Assembly: GCF_000372825.1 (NCBI RefSeq)
Contig: NZ_KB910516.1
Coordinates: 3,577,825 to 3,641,824 of the forward strand
Source of the DNA: Methylobacterium sp. 77
GTDB taxonomy: Bacteria > Pseudomonadota > Alphaproteobacteria > Rhizobiales > Beijerinckiaceae
Reading direction: 5' to 3'
Length of the DNA stretch: 64,000 bases
Below, in pieces: positions 1 through 8,761 of the stretch. The stretch's first letter is position 1. Each line of letters begins with the position of its first letter. Made by a program: the position numbers and the translations under genes. Under the pieces are notes generated by a model. That model was not told the DNA's origin and did no database searches. It saw nothing but the letters and a program-made list of their open reading frames with translations.

Positions 1-692
1 AGGGTGGTCACCACCATGGCGCCGGGCAGATCGTGGAGCACGCGGTAGCGCACCAGGCCGGCACCGAGGGCGATCAGCGCGCAGGTCGAAGCGGTGCCCG
101 CGAGAGCGTCGACCAGCGACTTCACCATCCCGACAGGCGCCAGGCCGAACCCTTTCAGGCACAGGCCGATCATCAACGACAGGAAGATCGGGTTGCGGAA
201 CAGGACGAGGCCGAGCCCCTTCACGCGCTGGAGGATCGATTGCTGCCCATCCGATTCGATGAGGAAGGTGGCGCAGCCCATCATCAGCGGCAGGTGGACC
301 GCGAGCAGCATGAAGAGCGGAAAGGCGCCCGCATCGCCATAGGCCTGGAGGATCATCGGCACGCCGATGAAGATCGTGTTCGACTGGCTCGCGGCGAAGC
401 CGTGCAGGATCGCCCCCGTCCGCCCGACGCCCTCGCGACGCAGGCCGATCAGTGACCCGACGAGCCAGGACAGGCCGGCCCCACCGAAATAGCTGAACCA
501 GTACGACCAGGTGATCTCGCCGGAGAGGCCCGGCCGGGTCAGCGTCGCGATGATCAGCGCGGGAACGGCGATGGAGAAGACGTATTCGGACAGGCCGTCG
601 CTGACCTTGTCCGACAGGAACCCGGCCAGCGCCGCGATCCAGCCGATCAGGATGAGCCCGAAGATCGGGGCGATGAGCGACAGCACGGTCAT
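1..692 (-). CDS. AEC (auxin efflux carrier) family transporter, 3' part cut off by the window edge
   Basis: The reverse strand reads without a stop from an ATG at 692 down to base 1, giving about 230 residues of a larger protein (the family is usually 300-320 aa). The product is very hydrophobic with repeated membrane segments: it begins MTVLSLIAPIFGLILIGWIA, and a later stretch reads FAASQSNTIFIGVPM, the Asn/Gly/Pro-containing segment typical of this permease family. AEC proteins move small organic anions such as malate or malonate across the inner membrane; the substrate cannot be told from sequence. The gene is read away from rpmB, which is on the same strand and ends 200 bases upstream behind its own terminator, so it is probably a separate transcript. 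Confidence 0.85.
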   Translation of the reverse strand, partial: MTVLSLIAPIFGLILIGWIAALAGFLSDKVSDGLSEYVFSIAVPALIIATLTRPGLSGEITWSYWFSYFGGAGLSWLVGSLIGLRREGVGRTGAILHGFAASQSNTIFIGVPMILQAYGDAGAFPLFMLLAVHLPLMMGCATFLIESDGQQSILQRVKGLGLVLFRNPIFLSLMIGLCLKGFGLAPVGMVKSLVDALAGTASTCALIALGAGLVRYRVLHDLPGAMVVTT

Positions 693-780
693 CGAGGGGA
701 GCCGGAGACCCTGAGGCGTCAGCCCGAAAAGTGGATTCCACCCTCCAGGCCAGACCGATGTGAGACGAGGAGCCGGACGC

Positions 781-825
781 AAAACGAATGGCCGCCGCAC
801 GCAAGATGCATGCAGCGGCCATTCG
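781..825 (-). terminator. Rho-independent terminator of rpmB
   Basis: Perfect 11-base inverted repeat CGAATGGCCGC / GCGGCCATTCG (arms 785-795 and 815-825). On the reverse strand the hairpin is followed at once by TTTTGCG. It lies 67 bases past the rpmB stop, in the right direction. Confidence 0.8.
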
Positions 826-891
826 CTAGGAATCGGATATCAGCGTGATCGAAGCGGGTTTGTCGCCCGGATGCTCCGATCGGCGCGACCC

Positions 892-1200
892 TCAGGCCGC
901 GGCGGCCGGGGTCTCGACTTCGGCAAGCTTCTTGTGAAGCTCACGCTTGATCAGGCGCGCCGTCTGCGACAGCTCGATCTCGCGGGCCTTGATGAGGAAG
1001 GCATCGAGGCCACCGCGGTGCTCGACCGAGCGCAGGGCGTGAGCCGTGACGCGCAGGCGGACCCGACGCTTCAGGGCGTCCGACTGCAGCGTGACCTGGC
1101 ACAGGTTCGGCAGGAACCGGCACTTGGTCTTACGGTTCGAGTGGCTCACGAGGTGGCCGGTCTGCACGGCTTTGCCCGTGAGTTCGCAACGGCGCGACAT
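892..1200 (-). CDS. rpmB: 50S ribosomal protein L28
   Basis: The 102-residue protein starts [20 protein letters not shown] and continues with [13 protein letters not shown], the conserved N-terminal signature of bL28. Length fits the alphaproteobacterial form (about 95-102 aa). L28 is a structural protein of the large ribosomal subunit near the E site. The CXLTG start carries one cysteine but no complete zinc-binding set of four, so this looks like the C-minus type. The gene stands alone, divergent from the DUF3108 gene, and ends in a strong terminator at 781-825. Confidence 0.97.
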   Translation of the reverse strand: MSRRCELTGKAVQTGHLVSHSNRKTKCRFLPNLCQVTLQSDALKRRVRLRVTAHALRSVEHRGGLDAFLIKAREIELSQTARLIKRELHKKLAEVETPAAAA

Positions 1201-1510
1201 TGTTCTAAATCCCGTCTCGTTCCGCGTCTGACCGGGCGATGGCGGAAGACCGGTCGCAACGCGCCACGGGCCTCACGCACGCCAAACTCCGGTCGAGCGG
1301 CGTCTCATTGAAGGCGCGAGCCTATAGGTGACGGCCGGGGTATCCGTCAAGGGCGGGGCGGAGTTTTGCGCATCGCGACTGCCCCGATCCGCCCCGGCGG
1401 CGGTGCGGCCAAACGATGTGTTAACCACGAGCGGGGACGATGGCGAGACAATGCCGTCCGGTGTCTCGCGCCGGGCAGCCTCAAGCCTTGGAACCCCAGA
1501 GCCTCACGCC

Positions 1511-2431
1511 ATGTGCGCCATGCGCCACTTCCGAGCCAGCCTCCTCCGCGCCAGTCTTCTCGCCAGCTTGAGCGTGATTCCCGCATCCGAGGGATTCGCG
1601 CGCTCCAGATCCGCCGCCGTGAAGCCTGGCGCGCCGGCGACGGTCACGGTCGATTACGGCATCGCTCTTGCCGGCATTCCCATCGGCACCGCGCAGGTCT
1701 CCGGCCAGTTCGAGAGCGCGCGCTATCGCATGGACGTCTCGGCCCGTCTCACCGGCCTCGTCGGCGCGGTGACCGGCGGCATGGGCTCGGCCCGTGCCAG
1801 CGGCCTCATCGCCGAGGGCCCGCAGCCGAGCGCCTTCGCCATCTCCACCAAGACCTCGAATTCCGGCATCGCCGTGCGAATGGCCCTGGCGCGCGGCAAC
1901 GTCACGCTCTCCGAGGTGACGCCGCCCCTCATCGACATGGGCGACCGTGTCCCGGTGACCCCGGCCAACAAGCGCGGCATCGTCGATCCGGCGAGCGCCC
2001 TGATGATGCCGGCGGTCAGTCGGGGCGATCTCACCGATCAGGCCAATTGCAACCGCACCATCCCGGTCTTCGATGGCGCGACGCGCTTCAACGTGGTGCT
2101 CAGCTACGGCGAGACGCGCAGCATCGAGAAGCCGGGCTATGCCGGCCCCGTCCTCGTCTGCAACGCCCGCTATCAGGCCATCGCGGGGCACCGTCCTGAC
2201 CGGCCGGGCGTGAAGTTCATGGAGGACAACCGCGACATGTCGGTGTGGCTGGCGCCGGTGGAGGGCACACGCGTGCTGCTGCCGGTGCGGATCGCCGTGC
2301 GCACGACGATGGGCACCAACATCATCGAGGCGACCCGGTGGAACCGCGGCGGAGGCCAGACCGGCACCGCGCGGGCACCAGAAGGCCCGGGATCGGTTCC
2401 AGTGGTTCAGGCGACCCTGGTCGATCAGTGA
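1511..2431 (+). CDS. DUF3108 domain protein, exported
   Basis: 306 residues from the ATG at 1511. The open frame extends upstream to 1328, but residues before 1511 look non-coding, whereas the chosen start is followed by a basic/hydrophobic stretch (RHFRASLLRASLLASLSV) resembling a signal peptide, with a likely cleavage site near GFARS. The mature part has the features of DUF3108: VTVDYGIALAGIPIGTAQVS near the start, a cytosine-rich loop (QANCNRTIPVFDG) in the middle, and a beta-rich C-terminal half. Function is unknown; the family is periplasmic. Its place between rpmB and the SUV3-like helicase is, from memory, a conserved order in Hyphomicrobiales. Confidence 0.85.
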   Translation: MCAMRHFRASLLRASLLASLSVIPASEGFARSRSAAVKPGAPATVTVDYGIALAGIPIGTAQVSGQFESARYRMDVSARLTGLVGAVTGGMGSARASGLIAEGPQPSAFAISTKTSNSGIAVRMALARGNVTLSEVTPPLIDMGDRVPVTPANKRGIVDPASALMMPAVSRGDLTDQANCNRTIPVFDGATRFNVVLSYGETRSIEKPGYAGPVLVCNARYQAIAGHRPDRPGVKFMEDNRDMSVWLAPVEGTRVLLPVRIAVRTTMGTNIIEATRWNRGGGQTGTARAPEGPGSVPVVQATLVDQ

Positions 2432-2607
2432 CGAAAGATCGGGCGGGGATCGTCCGAACCATGGACGTGCAGATCGACATTCCCGTCTCGCGTCCCGGCT
2501 CGGCAAGGCCGTTCCTCATCGTCCTCGCGGCTACCAGCGTCCGCGCACGGATACCCTCGTCCCGCGGCGAGCGAGCGGCGCGATCGTTCCGGCCTCGGGA
2601 GCCTCTG

Positions 2608-2958
2608 ATGCACCGCTGCCTCGTCATGCTCGGCAGATTGCTCACCTGCGGCAGCCTGCTGGTCGTCGGACCCGGCCAGGCCGGCGAACTGAGCACCGAC
2701 ACCTCGCCCTGCGGCGGCGACGCCTATTCCTCCGCACAGGTTGTCGAGGGCCGTCCACCGCAGCGTGGCCCCCTCATCGCCATGCCCGACACGCTCTGCG
2801 CCGATCTCGCGCCGCAGCAGCCGTCGGTTCCGGTGGACATCTACGTCGACCCTTATGGCCACCGGGGCGGTGGCTATCGGAGCGGGGGCGCCCCATATGG
2901 CGGGGAGACGCAGCGTGGGACCCGGCCGCCCGGACGGCCCCTGCGCGGCGGCGACTGA
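2608..2958 (+). CDS. Small secreted hypothetical protein
   Basis: 116 residues from ATG 2608; the frame is open further upstream but that part does not look coding. N-terminus MHRCLVMLGRLLTCGSLLVV then GPGQAGE resembles a signal peptide with an A-x-A-like site (QAGE less certain). Two cysteines follow in the mature part (SPCGGD and TLCADL), which could form a disulphide. The last 40 residues are Gly/Arg/Pro-rich (YGHRGGGYRSGGAPYGG) and probably disordered. No family recognised. It ends 78 bases before the helicase gene and could be co-transcribed with it. Confidence 0.6.
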   Translation: MHRCLVMLGRLLTCGSLLVVGPGQAGELSTDTSPCGGDAYSSAQVVEGRPPQRGPLIAMPDTLCADLAPQQPSVPVDIYVDPYGHRGGGYRSGGAPYGGETQRGTRPPGRPLRGGD

Positions 2959-3036
2959 CCCGAGGCGGCCTTCTCAACGGGCCGTCCCAAGAACCTGTCG
3001 CCGGCCTCTTTCGCCGAAGGGACCCGCTCCTCACAC

Positions 3037-6000
3037 ATGACGCGCCGTTCCCTCCCCCCGCAGGCCCGCTCGCGCGGCGTCACGGCGGTGCTCGGGCCGA
3101 CCAATACCGGCAAGACCCATCTCGCCATCGAACGAATGCTCGCGCATCCGACGGGGATGATCGGGCTGCCCCTGCGCCTGCTGGCGCGGGAGGTCTACCT
3201 GCGCGTGGTCGCGCGGGTGGGGGTCGACCACGTCGCCCTCGTCACCGGCGAGGAAAAGATCAAGCCGGACCGTCCGCGCTACTGGATCTCCACCATCGAG
3301 GCGATGCCGCGCGATCTCGACGTCGCCTTCGTCGCCATCGACGAGATCCAGCTCGCCGCCGACATGGACCGCGGCTACGTCTTCACCGACCGCCTGCTGC
3401 ACCAGCGCGGGCGCGAGGAGACGCTGCTGATCGGCTCCTCCACCATGCTGCCCCTGGTGCAGTCGCTGATTCCCGGCGTGCACACCACCACCCGCCCCCG
3501 GCTCTCGAAGCTCACCTATGCCGGCGAGAAGAAGCTCGGGCGCCTGCCCCGACGGACCGCCATCGTCGCCTTCTCGGCCGAGGAGGTCTACGCCATCGCG
3601 GAGCTGATCCGGCGCCAGCGCGGCGGGGCCGCCGTGGTGCTCGGCGCGCTCTCGCCGCGCACCCGGAACGCGCAGGTGGAGCTCTACCAATCGGGCGAGG
3701 TCGATTACCTCATCGCCACCGACGCGGTGGGGATGGGCCTCAACCTCGATGTCGACCACGTCGCCTTCGCCGCGAACTCGAAATACGACGGCACGCGCTT
3801 CCGCAAGCTGACGCCGCCCGAGATGGGCCAGATCGCCGGACGTGCCGGGCGCCACCTCTCGGATGGCACCTTCGGCTCGACGGGACGCTGCGCCCCGTTC
3901 GAGCCCGAGATGATCGAGGCGCTGGAGAATCACGATTTCGATCCGGTGCGGGTGCTGCAATGGCGCAATCCCGACCTCGATTTTTCCTCGCTGAAGGCCC
4001 TGCAGGAGAGTCTCGACGAGCATCCGAGCGAGAAGGGCCTCACCCGTGCGCCCATGGGCGAGGACCAGTCGGCCCTCGAGATCCTGATGCGCGAGGACGA
4101 CATCCGCGACATGGCGTCCACTCCGACCACGGTGAAGCGGCTGTGGGAGACCTGCGGCGTGCCCGATTATCGCAAGGTCCATCCCCAGACCCATGCGGAT
4201 CTGGTGGCACAATTGTTCCGTTTCCTCATGCGGGGGATGGCCGGACGCATCCCGAACGACTGGTTCGCCAAGCACGTGGCCATGATCGACCGCACCGACG
4301 GCGACATCGATGCCCTGTCCCAGCGCATCGCGCAGGGGCGAACCTGGACCTTCGTTGCGAACCGTCCCGACTGGCTCATTGATCCCGTGCATTGGCAGGG
4401 CGAGACGCGTCGGGTAGAGGACAGGCTGTCTGACGCCCTGCACGAGCGCCTTGCGAGCCGTTTCGTCGATCGGCGTACCAGCGTCCTGATGCGGCGCCTG
4501 AGAGAGAATACGATGTTGGAAGCTGAGATCACCGCCGGCGGGGACGTCACCGTCGAGGGCCAGCATGTCGGCCATCTGCACGGGTTTCAGTTCGTCGCCG
4601 ACCCGGGCGCTGAAGGCCACGAGGCCAAGACCCTGCGCAGCGCCGCCGAAAAGGCGTTGGGCGGCGAGATCGAGGCGCGCGCCGAGCGCTTCTCGGCCGC
4701 GGCGGATTCGTCCCTGGTTCTGTCCCATGACGGCATCATCCGCTGGACCGGAGACCCGGTCGCCAAGCTGACGCCCGGCGACAAGCTGTTCGAGCCGCAT
4801 GTGCGGCTGCTCGCCGACGAGCAGCTGACCGGACCCGCCCGCGACAAGGTCGAGACCCGGCTGGTCGCCTGGCTCAAGGCCTATGTGGTGCGGCTCCTCG
4901 GTCCGCTGATCGAGATCGAGACGGCGGCCGACCTCGTCGGCCTCTCGAAGGGCATCGGCTATCAGGTGGTTGAATCGCTGGGCGTGCTGGAGCGCGCGAA
5001 GGTGATGCACGAGATGCGCACCCTCGATCAGGAGGGCCGCGGCGCCCTGCGCCGTCACGGCGTTCGCTTCGGCGCCTATCACATCTTCCTGCCGGCCCTG
5101 CTGAAGCCGGCGCCGCGCACGCTGGCGGCTCAGCTTTGGGCCCTCAAGAACGGCGGCCTCGACCAGCGCGGCCTCGACGAGATCGCGCATCTGGCCGGCT
5201 CGGGCCGGACCTCGATCAAGGTCGATCCCGAGATCGCCAAGGGCCTCTATCGCGCGGCGGGCTTCCGCGTCTGCGGCGAACGCGCCGTGCGCGTCGACAT
5301 CCTGGAGCGCCTCGCCGACCTGATCCGTCCCGCCGTCACCTATCGCCCCGGGACCACGCCGGGCGAGGCGCCCGCCGGCACCGCCGACGGCGATGCCTTC
5401 GTCGCTACCGTCGGGATGACCTCGCTCGTGGGCTGCTCGGGCGAGGATTTCGGCTCGATCCTGAAATCCCTTGGTTACGCTCCCGAGACCCGTCCGGGTC
5501 CGGCGATCACCGTGCCGCTGCTCCCCGCCGCGTCGACCCAGCCCATCGCACCGGTCGCCGCGTCGTCGGGTGAGACCGCGACGAAAGCCGAGGACGACGC
5601 GCCCTTCGAGGACGCGCCGGAGGAGACTTCGCCCAGCGAGGTCGATGCGGCCCCGGATGCCACCGAAGATTCGCAGATCCCAGCCGAGGCCGCACCCGCC
5701 GAGGCCGAGGTGACCGAGAGTCATGCGGAGCCGGCCGAGGCGCCCCCCTCCGAACAGGTCGAGCCGGAGCCGGAGCACGCGACAGGCGCCGATTCGACCG
5801 AGCAGCCGACCGAGATTTCGGCGCAGGAGACCGCTCCGGAAGAGACAGCGACCGACGAGACGGCAGCGGAAGCGCCTGCACCGGACGAAGCAACGTCGAC
5901 CGAAACCGCCGAGGCGGTGGGCGAAGCGGCTGCTGCGGAACCGGTGGTGGTCGAGGTGTGGCGCCTGCAGCGGCATCAGCGCAGCTCCGCCCCGCGCCAG

Positions 6001-6402
6001 AACCGCCCGCGCGGTGGTCGCGACGGTGCGCCGGCGGGGAACCGCGCTCCCGGCGAAGGCCGCCAGGACCGTCGCCCCGCCCATGCCGGTAGTCCGGACG
6101 GCGCTCAGCGCAATACCCGCAGCGGCCAGGGTGAGCGCAGCGGACAGGGCGACAGGCCGGACGGTGGACGCCGCGAAGGCGGACGTGGTGACGGTGGCCG
6201 GCCGGAAGGCGGGCGTCCGCCCCGCCGGGATCGGTTCGAGCCCGGCCGGGTTCGTCCCGAGCGCCGCGACGAGGGGCGTTCGGCGGCACCGCAGGAACAG
6301 CGTCCGCCGCGCCGCGAGCGGGCTCCGGACCCGGATTCGCCCTTCGCCAAACTCGCGGCTCTCAAGGCGCAGCTCGAAGCCGGCGATGGCGGCAAACGCT
6401 GA
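3037..6402 (+). CDS. SUV3-like DExH RNA helicase with long low-complexity C-terminal tail
   Basis: 1121 residues. Motif I GPTNTGKT at residues 20-27, motif II DEIQ at 102-105, SSTM (motif III) near 134, ATDAVGMGLNL at 227-237 and motif VI QIAGRAGR at 265-272. These, including the DEIQ box, identify the SUV3/Ski2-like superfamily 2 group; mitochondrial SUV3 unwinds RNA for degradation, and the alphaproteobacterial members are thought to be its relatives. A SUV3-type C-terminal region follows to about residue 800. From about 830 the protein turns into an acidic Ala/Glu/Pro/Thr stretch, then an Arg/Gly-rich segment (GGRREGGRGDGGRPEGGRPP) and a final helix. RG-rich tails often bind RNA. The S4-domain gene starts 22 bases downstream, suggesting co-expression. 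Confidence 0.92.
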   Translation: MTRRSLPPQARSRGVTAVLGPTNTGKTHLAIERMLAHPTGMIGLPLRLLAREVYLRVVARVGVDHVALVTGEEKIKPDRPRYWISTIEAMPRDLDVAFVAIDEIQLAADMDRGYVFTDRLLHQRGREETLLIGSSTMLPLVQSLIPGVHTTTRPRLSKLTYAGEKKLGRLPRRTAIVAFSAEEVYAIAELIRRQRGGAAVVLGALSPRTRNAQVELYQSGEVDYLIATDAVGMGLNLDVDHVAFAANSKYDGTRFRKLTPPEMGQIAGRAGRHLSDGTFGSTGRCAPFEPEMIEALENHDFDPVRVLQWRNPDLDFSSLKALQESLDEHPSEKGLTRAPMGEDQSALEILMREDDIRDMASTPTTVKRLWETCGVPDYRKVHPQTHADLVAQLFRFLMRGMAGRIPNDWFAKHVAMIDRTDGDIDALSQRIAQGRTWTFVANRPDWLIDPVHWQGETRRVEDRLSDALHERLASRFVDRRTSVLMRRLRENTMLEAEITAGGDVTVEGQHVGHLHGFQFVADPGAEGHEAKTLRSAAEKALGGEIEARAERFSAAADSSLVLSHDGIIRWTGDPVAKLTPGDKLFEPHVRLLADEQLTGPARDKVETRLVAWLKAYVVRLLGPLIEIETAADLVGLSKGIGYQVVESLGVLERAKVMHEMRTLDQEGRGALRRHGVRFGAYHIFLPALLKPAPRTLAAQLWALKNGGLDQRGLDEIAHLAGSGRTSIKVDPEIAKGLYRAAGFRVCGERAVRVDILERLADLIRPAVTYRPGTTPGEAPAGTADGDAFVATVGMTSLVGCSGEDFGSILKSLGYAPETRPGPAITVPLLPAASTQPIAPVAASSGETATKAEDDAPFEDAPEETSPSEVDAAPDATEDSQIPAEAAPAEAEVTESHAEPAEAPPSEQVEPEPEHATGADSTEQPTEISAQETAPEETATDETAAEAPAPDEATSTETAEAVGEAAAAEPVVVEVWRLQRHQRSSAPRQNRPRGGRDGAPAGNRAPGEGRQDRRPAHAGSPDGAQRNTRSGQGERSGQGDRPDGGRREGGRGDGGRPEGGRPPRRDRFEPGRVRPERRDEGRSAAPQEQRPPRRERAPDPDSPFAKLAALKAQLEAGDGGKR

Positions 6403-6423
6403 TTTGGGAAAAGCCGAGGCCGA

Positions 6424-6720
6424 ATGAAGCCGGGACGTCAGCGTCTCGATAAATGGCTCTGGTTCACCCGTTTCGCGCGGAGCCGCTCCCTTGCCGCCGC
6501 ACTGGTGGAGGACGGCTTCGTACGGGTGAACGGAACACGCACCGACAATCCCGCCAAAGGGATCGGCGTCGGGGACGTGATCACCGTGGCCGCCGCACAT
6601 GTGACGGCGGCGGTGCGGGTGGTCGATCTCGGCGATCGGCGCGGCCCCGCACCGGAGGCCCGGCGCCTCTATCTCGACCTCTCGGCGGGCGGGAACGAAG
6701 AGCCGGGCGACGCGGGCTGA
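6424..6720 (+). CDS. S4-domain RNA-binding protein (Hsp15-like)
   Basis: 98 residues beginning RQRLDKWLWFTRFARSRSLA, followed by VEDGFVRVNGTRTDNPAKGI, the classic S4 fold: an alpha-helical pair then a V-N-G turn. Family members such as E. coli HslR bind stalled 50S subunits carrying nascent chains; here the role is inferred by family only. The gene follows the SUV3-like helicase by 21 bases, with a short C-terminal acidic tail. The pairing of an RNA helicase and an S4 protein suggests shared RNA or ribosome work. Confidence 0.9.
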   Translation: MKPGRQRLDKWLWFTRFARSRSLAAALVEDGFVRVNGTRTDNPAKGIGVGDVITVAAAHVTAAVRVVDLGDRRGPAPEARRLYLDLSAGGNEEPGDAG

Positions 6721-6948
6721 CCAACGGCTCGGGTCGCGGGGTGTGTCCCCGCTGCACCGCCTTCGTTGTCGTGATGCCTCCGCTGCTTGTCAGTCCCCGT
6801 GGCAGGGTCTAGAGCCGTGCGGAAATAATCAGGCGGCACGTCACCCACGGGCGCGTTAACGGAGCCGTGCAGGGGCCGGGTCCAGAATCCCGGTCGGAAC
6901 GGGCTCGGGTCGCGAACCCGTCCGGACACGGATAAGGCTGAAGGGCAA

Positions 6949-7287
6949 ATGACCTACGTCGTCACCGACAATTGCATCAAGTGCAAATACATGGACTGCG
7001 TGGAAGTCTGCCCCGTGGATTGTTTCTACGAGGGCGAGAACATGCTCGTCATCCACCCCGACGAATGCATCGATTGCGGCGTCTGCGAGCCGGAATGCCC
7101 CGCCGAGGCGATCAAGCCCGATACCGAGCCGAGCCTCGAAAGCTGGCTGAAGCTGAATGCCGACTACGCCAGAAGCTGGCCCAACATCACGCAGAAGAAG
7201 GACGCACCGGGCGACGCCAAGGAATGGGACGGCGTCAGCGGCAAGTTCGAAGCGCATTTCTCGACCGCCCCCGGCACGGGCGACTGA
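6949..7287 (+). CDS. fdxA: Seven-iron ferredoxin FdxA
   Basis: 112 residues. The first 60 carry two clusters of cysteines: [18 protein letters not shown] (residues 9-26) and [16 protein letters not shown], giving one [3Fe-4S] and one [4Fe-4S] site as in Azotobacter-type 7Fe ferredoxins. The C-terminal extension ([17 protein letters not shown] and [14 protein letters not shown]) is typical of the alphaproteobacterial FdxA. It is a cytoplasmic electron carrier. ATG 6949 is preceded by AAGGGC at the right distance. A GC-rich hairpin follows the stop. Confidence 0.96.
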   Translation: MTYVVTDNCIKCKYMDCVEVCPVDCFYEGENMLVIHPDECIDCGVCEPECPAEAIKPDTEPSLESWLKLNADYARSWPNITQKKDAPGDAKEWDGVSGKFEAHFSTAPGTGD

Positions 7288-7296
7288 GCCACACGC

Positions 7297-7319
7297 CGGC
7301 CCCGGTCGCATCGGGGCCG
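7297..7319 (+). terminator. Probable terminator hairpin after fdxA
   Basis: 8-base perfect stem CGGCCCCG / CGGGGCCG with a 7-base loop, 10 bases after the fdxA stop. There is no clear T run behind it, so it may be a weak or Rho-assisted terminator. Confidence 0.5.
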
Positions 7320-7521
7320 CGTCTTGCAGTCTCCGCTTTGCGGTGATCGTTCGCGATAAAACCTCGCGCTCGCCTGTGCTGCATGAAGCCGCAGGCGGGC
7401 TGCTTCCCGAAGGCATGGCCCTCCGGACAAGCCCCCGGAGCCCTTCGTCCCGGGTAGGACGGTAATCGTGCAAAACATCGGCTCCGCCGATCGCACGCCC
7501 TTGCCTTACGTCGGCAATCCT

Positions 7522-7550
7522 TTGATTCGAGGCCCGGTTTGTGGTATGCA
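7522..7550 (+). promoter_or_regulatory. Sigma-70-like promoter in the fdxA-carD gap
   Basis: TTGATT at 7522-7527 and TATGCA at 7545-7550 are spaced by exactly 17 bases and match the housekeeping consensus in four of six positions each. It points to carD or to an RNA made from the intervening 320 bases. Confidence 0.5.
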
Positions 7551-7785
7551 GACCGCCTGCCGTCGTTTGTGCCTGACGTGCTGCCTTTGGCTACCCCAGC
7601 GGTGGTTTCCAAACTTTTCGACAGGATCTGTCTCCCATCTCCGGGAGGCTTCCTCGCCGAGACGAGGCGGCATGCGATCGTTCGCTGGAGGCCCGTGCGG
7701 CTTCCGCGGCCCTGATCGCATGGTGTGAATGATCGGCTAGCCTGGGACCTGCTTGGCCGTTGCGAGATGCATCGATGGCCGGCGG
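7551..7785 (+). ncRNA. Candidate structured RNA or long carD leader
   Basis: No convincing reading frame covers this stretch. It begins right after a good promoter and contains nested pairings: CCGCCTGCC (7553-7561) with GGCCGGCGG (7777-7785, one mismatch) would close the whole segment, CATGCGATC (7671-7679) pairs perfectly with GATCGCATG (7714-7722), and CCTCG/CGAGG pairs near 7652-7667. I do not recognise an RNA family. It could be an independent small RNA or the 5' leader of carD. Only the pairings are seen; the RNA itself is inferred. Confidence 0.3.
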
Positions 7786-7873
7786 ACAAGAGGCTTGAGC
7801 CGGGTCACCCACCCCGGAATTGTAGGTTCGGCGCGGTTCGATACGCGCGCGATGTTCTGGAGGCGCTTCTCGC

Positions 7874-8464
7874 ATGACCACAGCTAAGAAGACGACGGTT
7901 GGCCGCCAAGGCTTCAAGACCGGCGAAGCGGTCGTGTACCCAGCCCATGGCGTCGGACGCATCACCGCGATCGAGGAGCAGGAGATCGCCGGCTATAAGC
8001 TCGAACTGTTCGTCGTCTCGTTCGAGAAGGACAAGATGGTCCTGCGCGTTCCCACCGCCAAGGCCAACAGCGTCGGCATGCGTAAACTCGCCGAGCCGGA
8101 ACTCGTCAAGAAGGCCCTCGAAGTCCTGACCGGCCGCGCCCGGATCAAGCGCACCATGTGGTCGCGCCGCGCCCAGGAATACGAGGCCAAGATCAATTCC
8201 GGCGACCTGCTCTCGGTGACGGAAGTGGTGCGCGACCTGTATCGTTCGGAGGCCCAGCCCGAGCAATCCTACAGCGAGCGTCAGCTCTACGAGGCCGCCC
8301 TCGACCGCGTCCTGCGCGAGATCTCTTCGGTGAACCGCATCACCGAGACGGAAGCGCTGAAGCTGATCGAGCAGAGCCTCGCCAAGTCGCCGCGCCGCGC
8401 CAAGGGTGAGGCCGAAGGCGAGGCGGATGCAGAGAGCGACGACATTCAGGAAGAAGCGGCCTGA
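7874..8464 (+). CDS. carD: CarD/CdnL family RNA polymerase-binding regulator
   Basis: 196 residues. The N-terminal domain (FKTGEAVVYPAHGVGRI, then KLELFVVSFEKDKMVLRVP) is the CarD/TRCF RNA polymerase interaction fold; the C-terminal part is helical (RRAQEYEAKINSGDLLSV, VVRDLYR, SYSERQLYEAALDRVLREIS) and matches the DNA-contacting domain of CdnL. CarD stabilises open promoter complexes, especially at rRNA promoters. A Glu/Ala-rich tail ends the protein. GGAGG lies 10 bases before ATG 7874. A strong terminator follows at 8500-8540, separating it from rpoH. Confidence 0.96.
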   Translation: MTTAKKTTVGRQGFKTGEAVVYPAHGVGRITAIEEQEIAGYKLELFVVSFEKDKMVLRVPTAKANSVGMRKLAEPELVKKALEVLTGRARIKRTMWSRRAQEYEAKINSGDLLSVTEVVRDLYRSEAQPEQSYSERQLYEAALDRVLREISSVNRITETEALKLIEQSLAKSPRRAKGEAEGEADAESDDIQEEAA

Positions 8465-8499
8465 TCGATCCCTCGTCCAAGGACGACGTTCGGCGACAC

Positions 8500-8540
8500 A
8501 GCAGAAGGCCCGGTGCACCAGCGCCGGGCCTTCTGCTTTT
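8500..8540 (+). terminator. Rho-independent terminator of carD
   Basis: 14-base perfect stem AGCAGAAGGCCCGG / CCGGGCCTTCTGCT around a 10-base loop, running into TTTT at the 3' side. It begins 36 bases after the carD stop. Confidence 0.92.
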
Positions 8541-8761
8541 CCGGCTCATCCGGCGCGCAGTCTCCGAATGGTCCGGAAGTGGCGCAACGTCACATCCCCT
8601 GTCGCGTCCCGCTCGCGGAACTATCGGTGCAACGGCTCCGTTGTCCGATGCCTGGGCCATGCCCCTGGGCCTATGCCCTCGCTTTCTGGACCAATCGGGT
8701 CATCTAGACCCGACGGCTTCCTTGCGGCGCGCGCATGCAACGGAAGAAGGCGGAGGCGGGA

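Noticed and set aside
4103..4116. Sequence similar to the 3' end of tRNA-Pro inside the helicase gene, considered as an attachment site
   Set aside because: Only a short stretch around CACTCCGACCA matches. It lies upstream of the tRNA inside a conserved gene, so it is chance.
3031..6600. A 1189-codon open frame on the reverse strand opposite the SUV3-like helicase
   Set aside because: The helicase motifs on the plus strand are intact along the same DNA. The reverse product is a mix of Arg, Gly, His and Leu without any domain, as expected from high GC in third codon positions.
7551..7785. 6S RNA as an identity for the structured segment before carD
   Set aside because: The closing stem would give about 235 bases, longer than the usual 150-190, and I could not find the open central bulge typical of 6S RNA.
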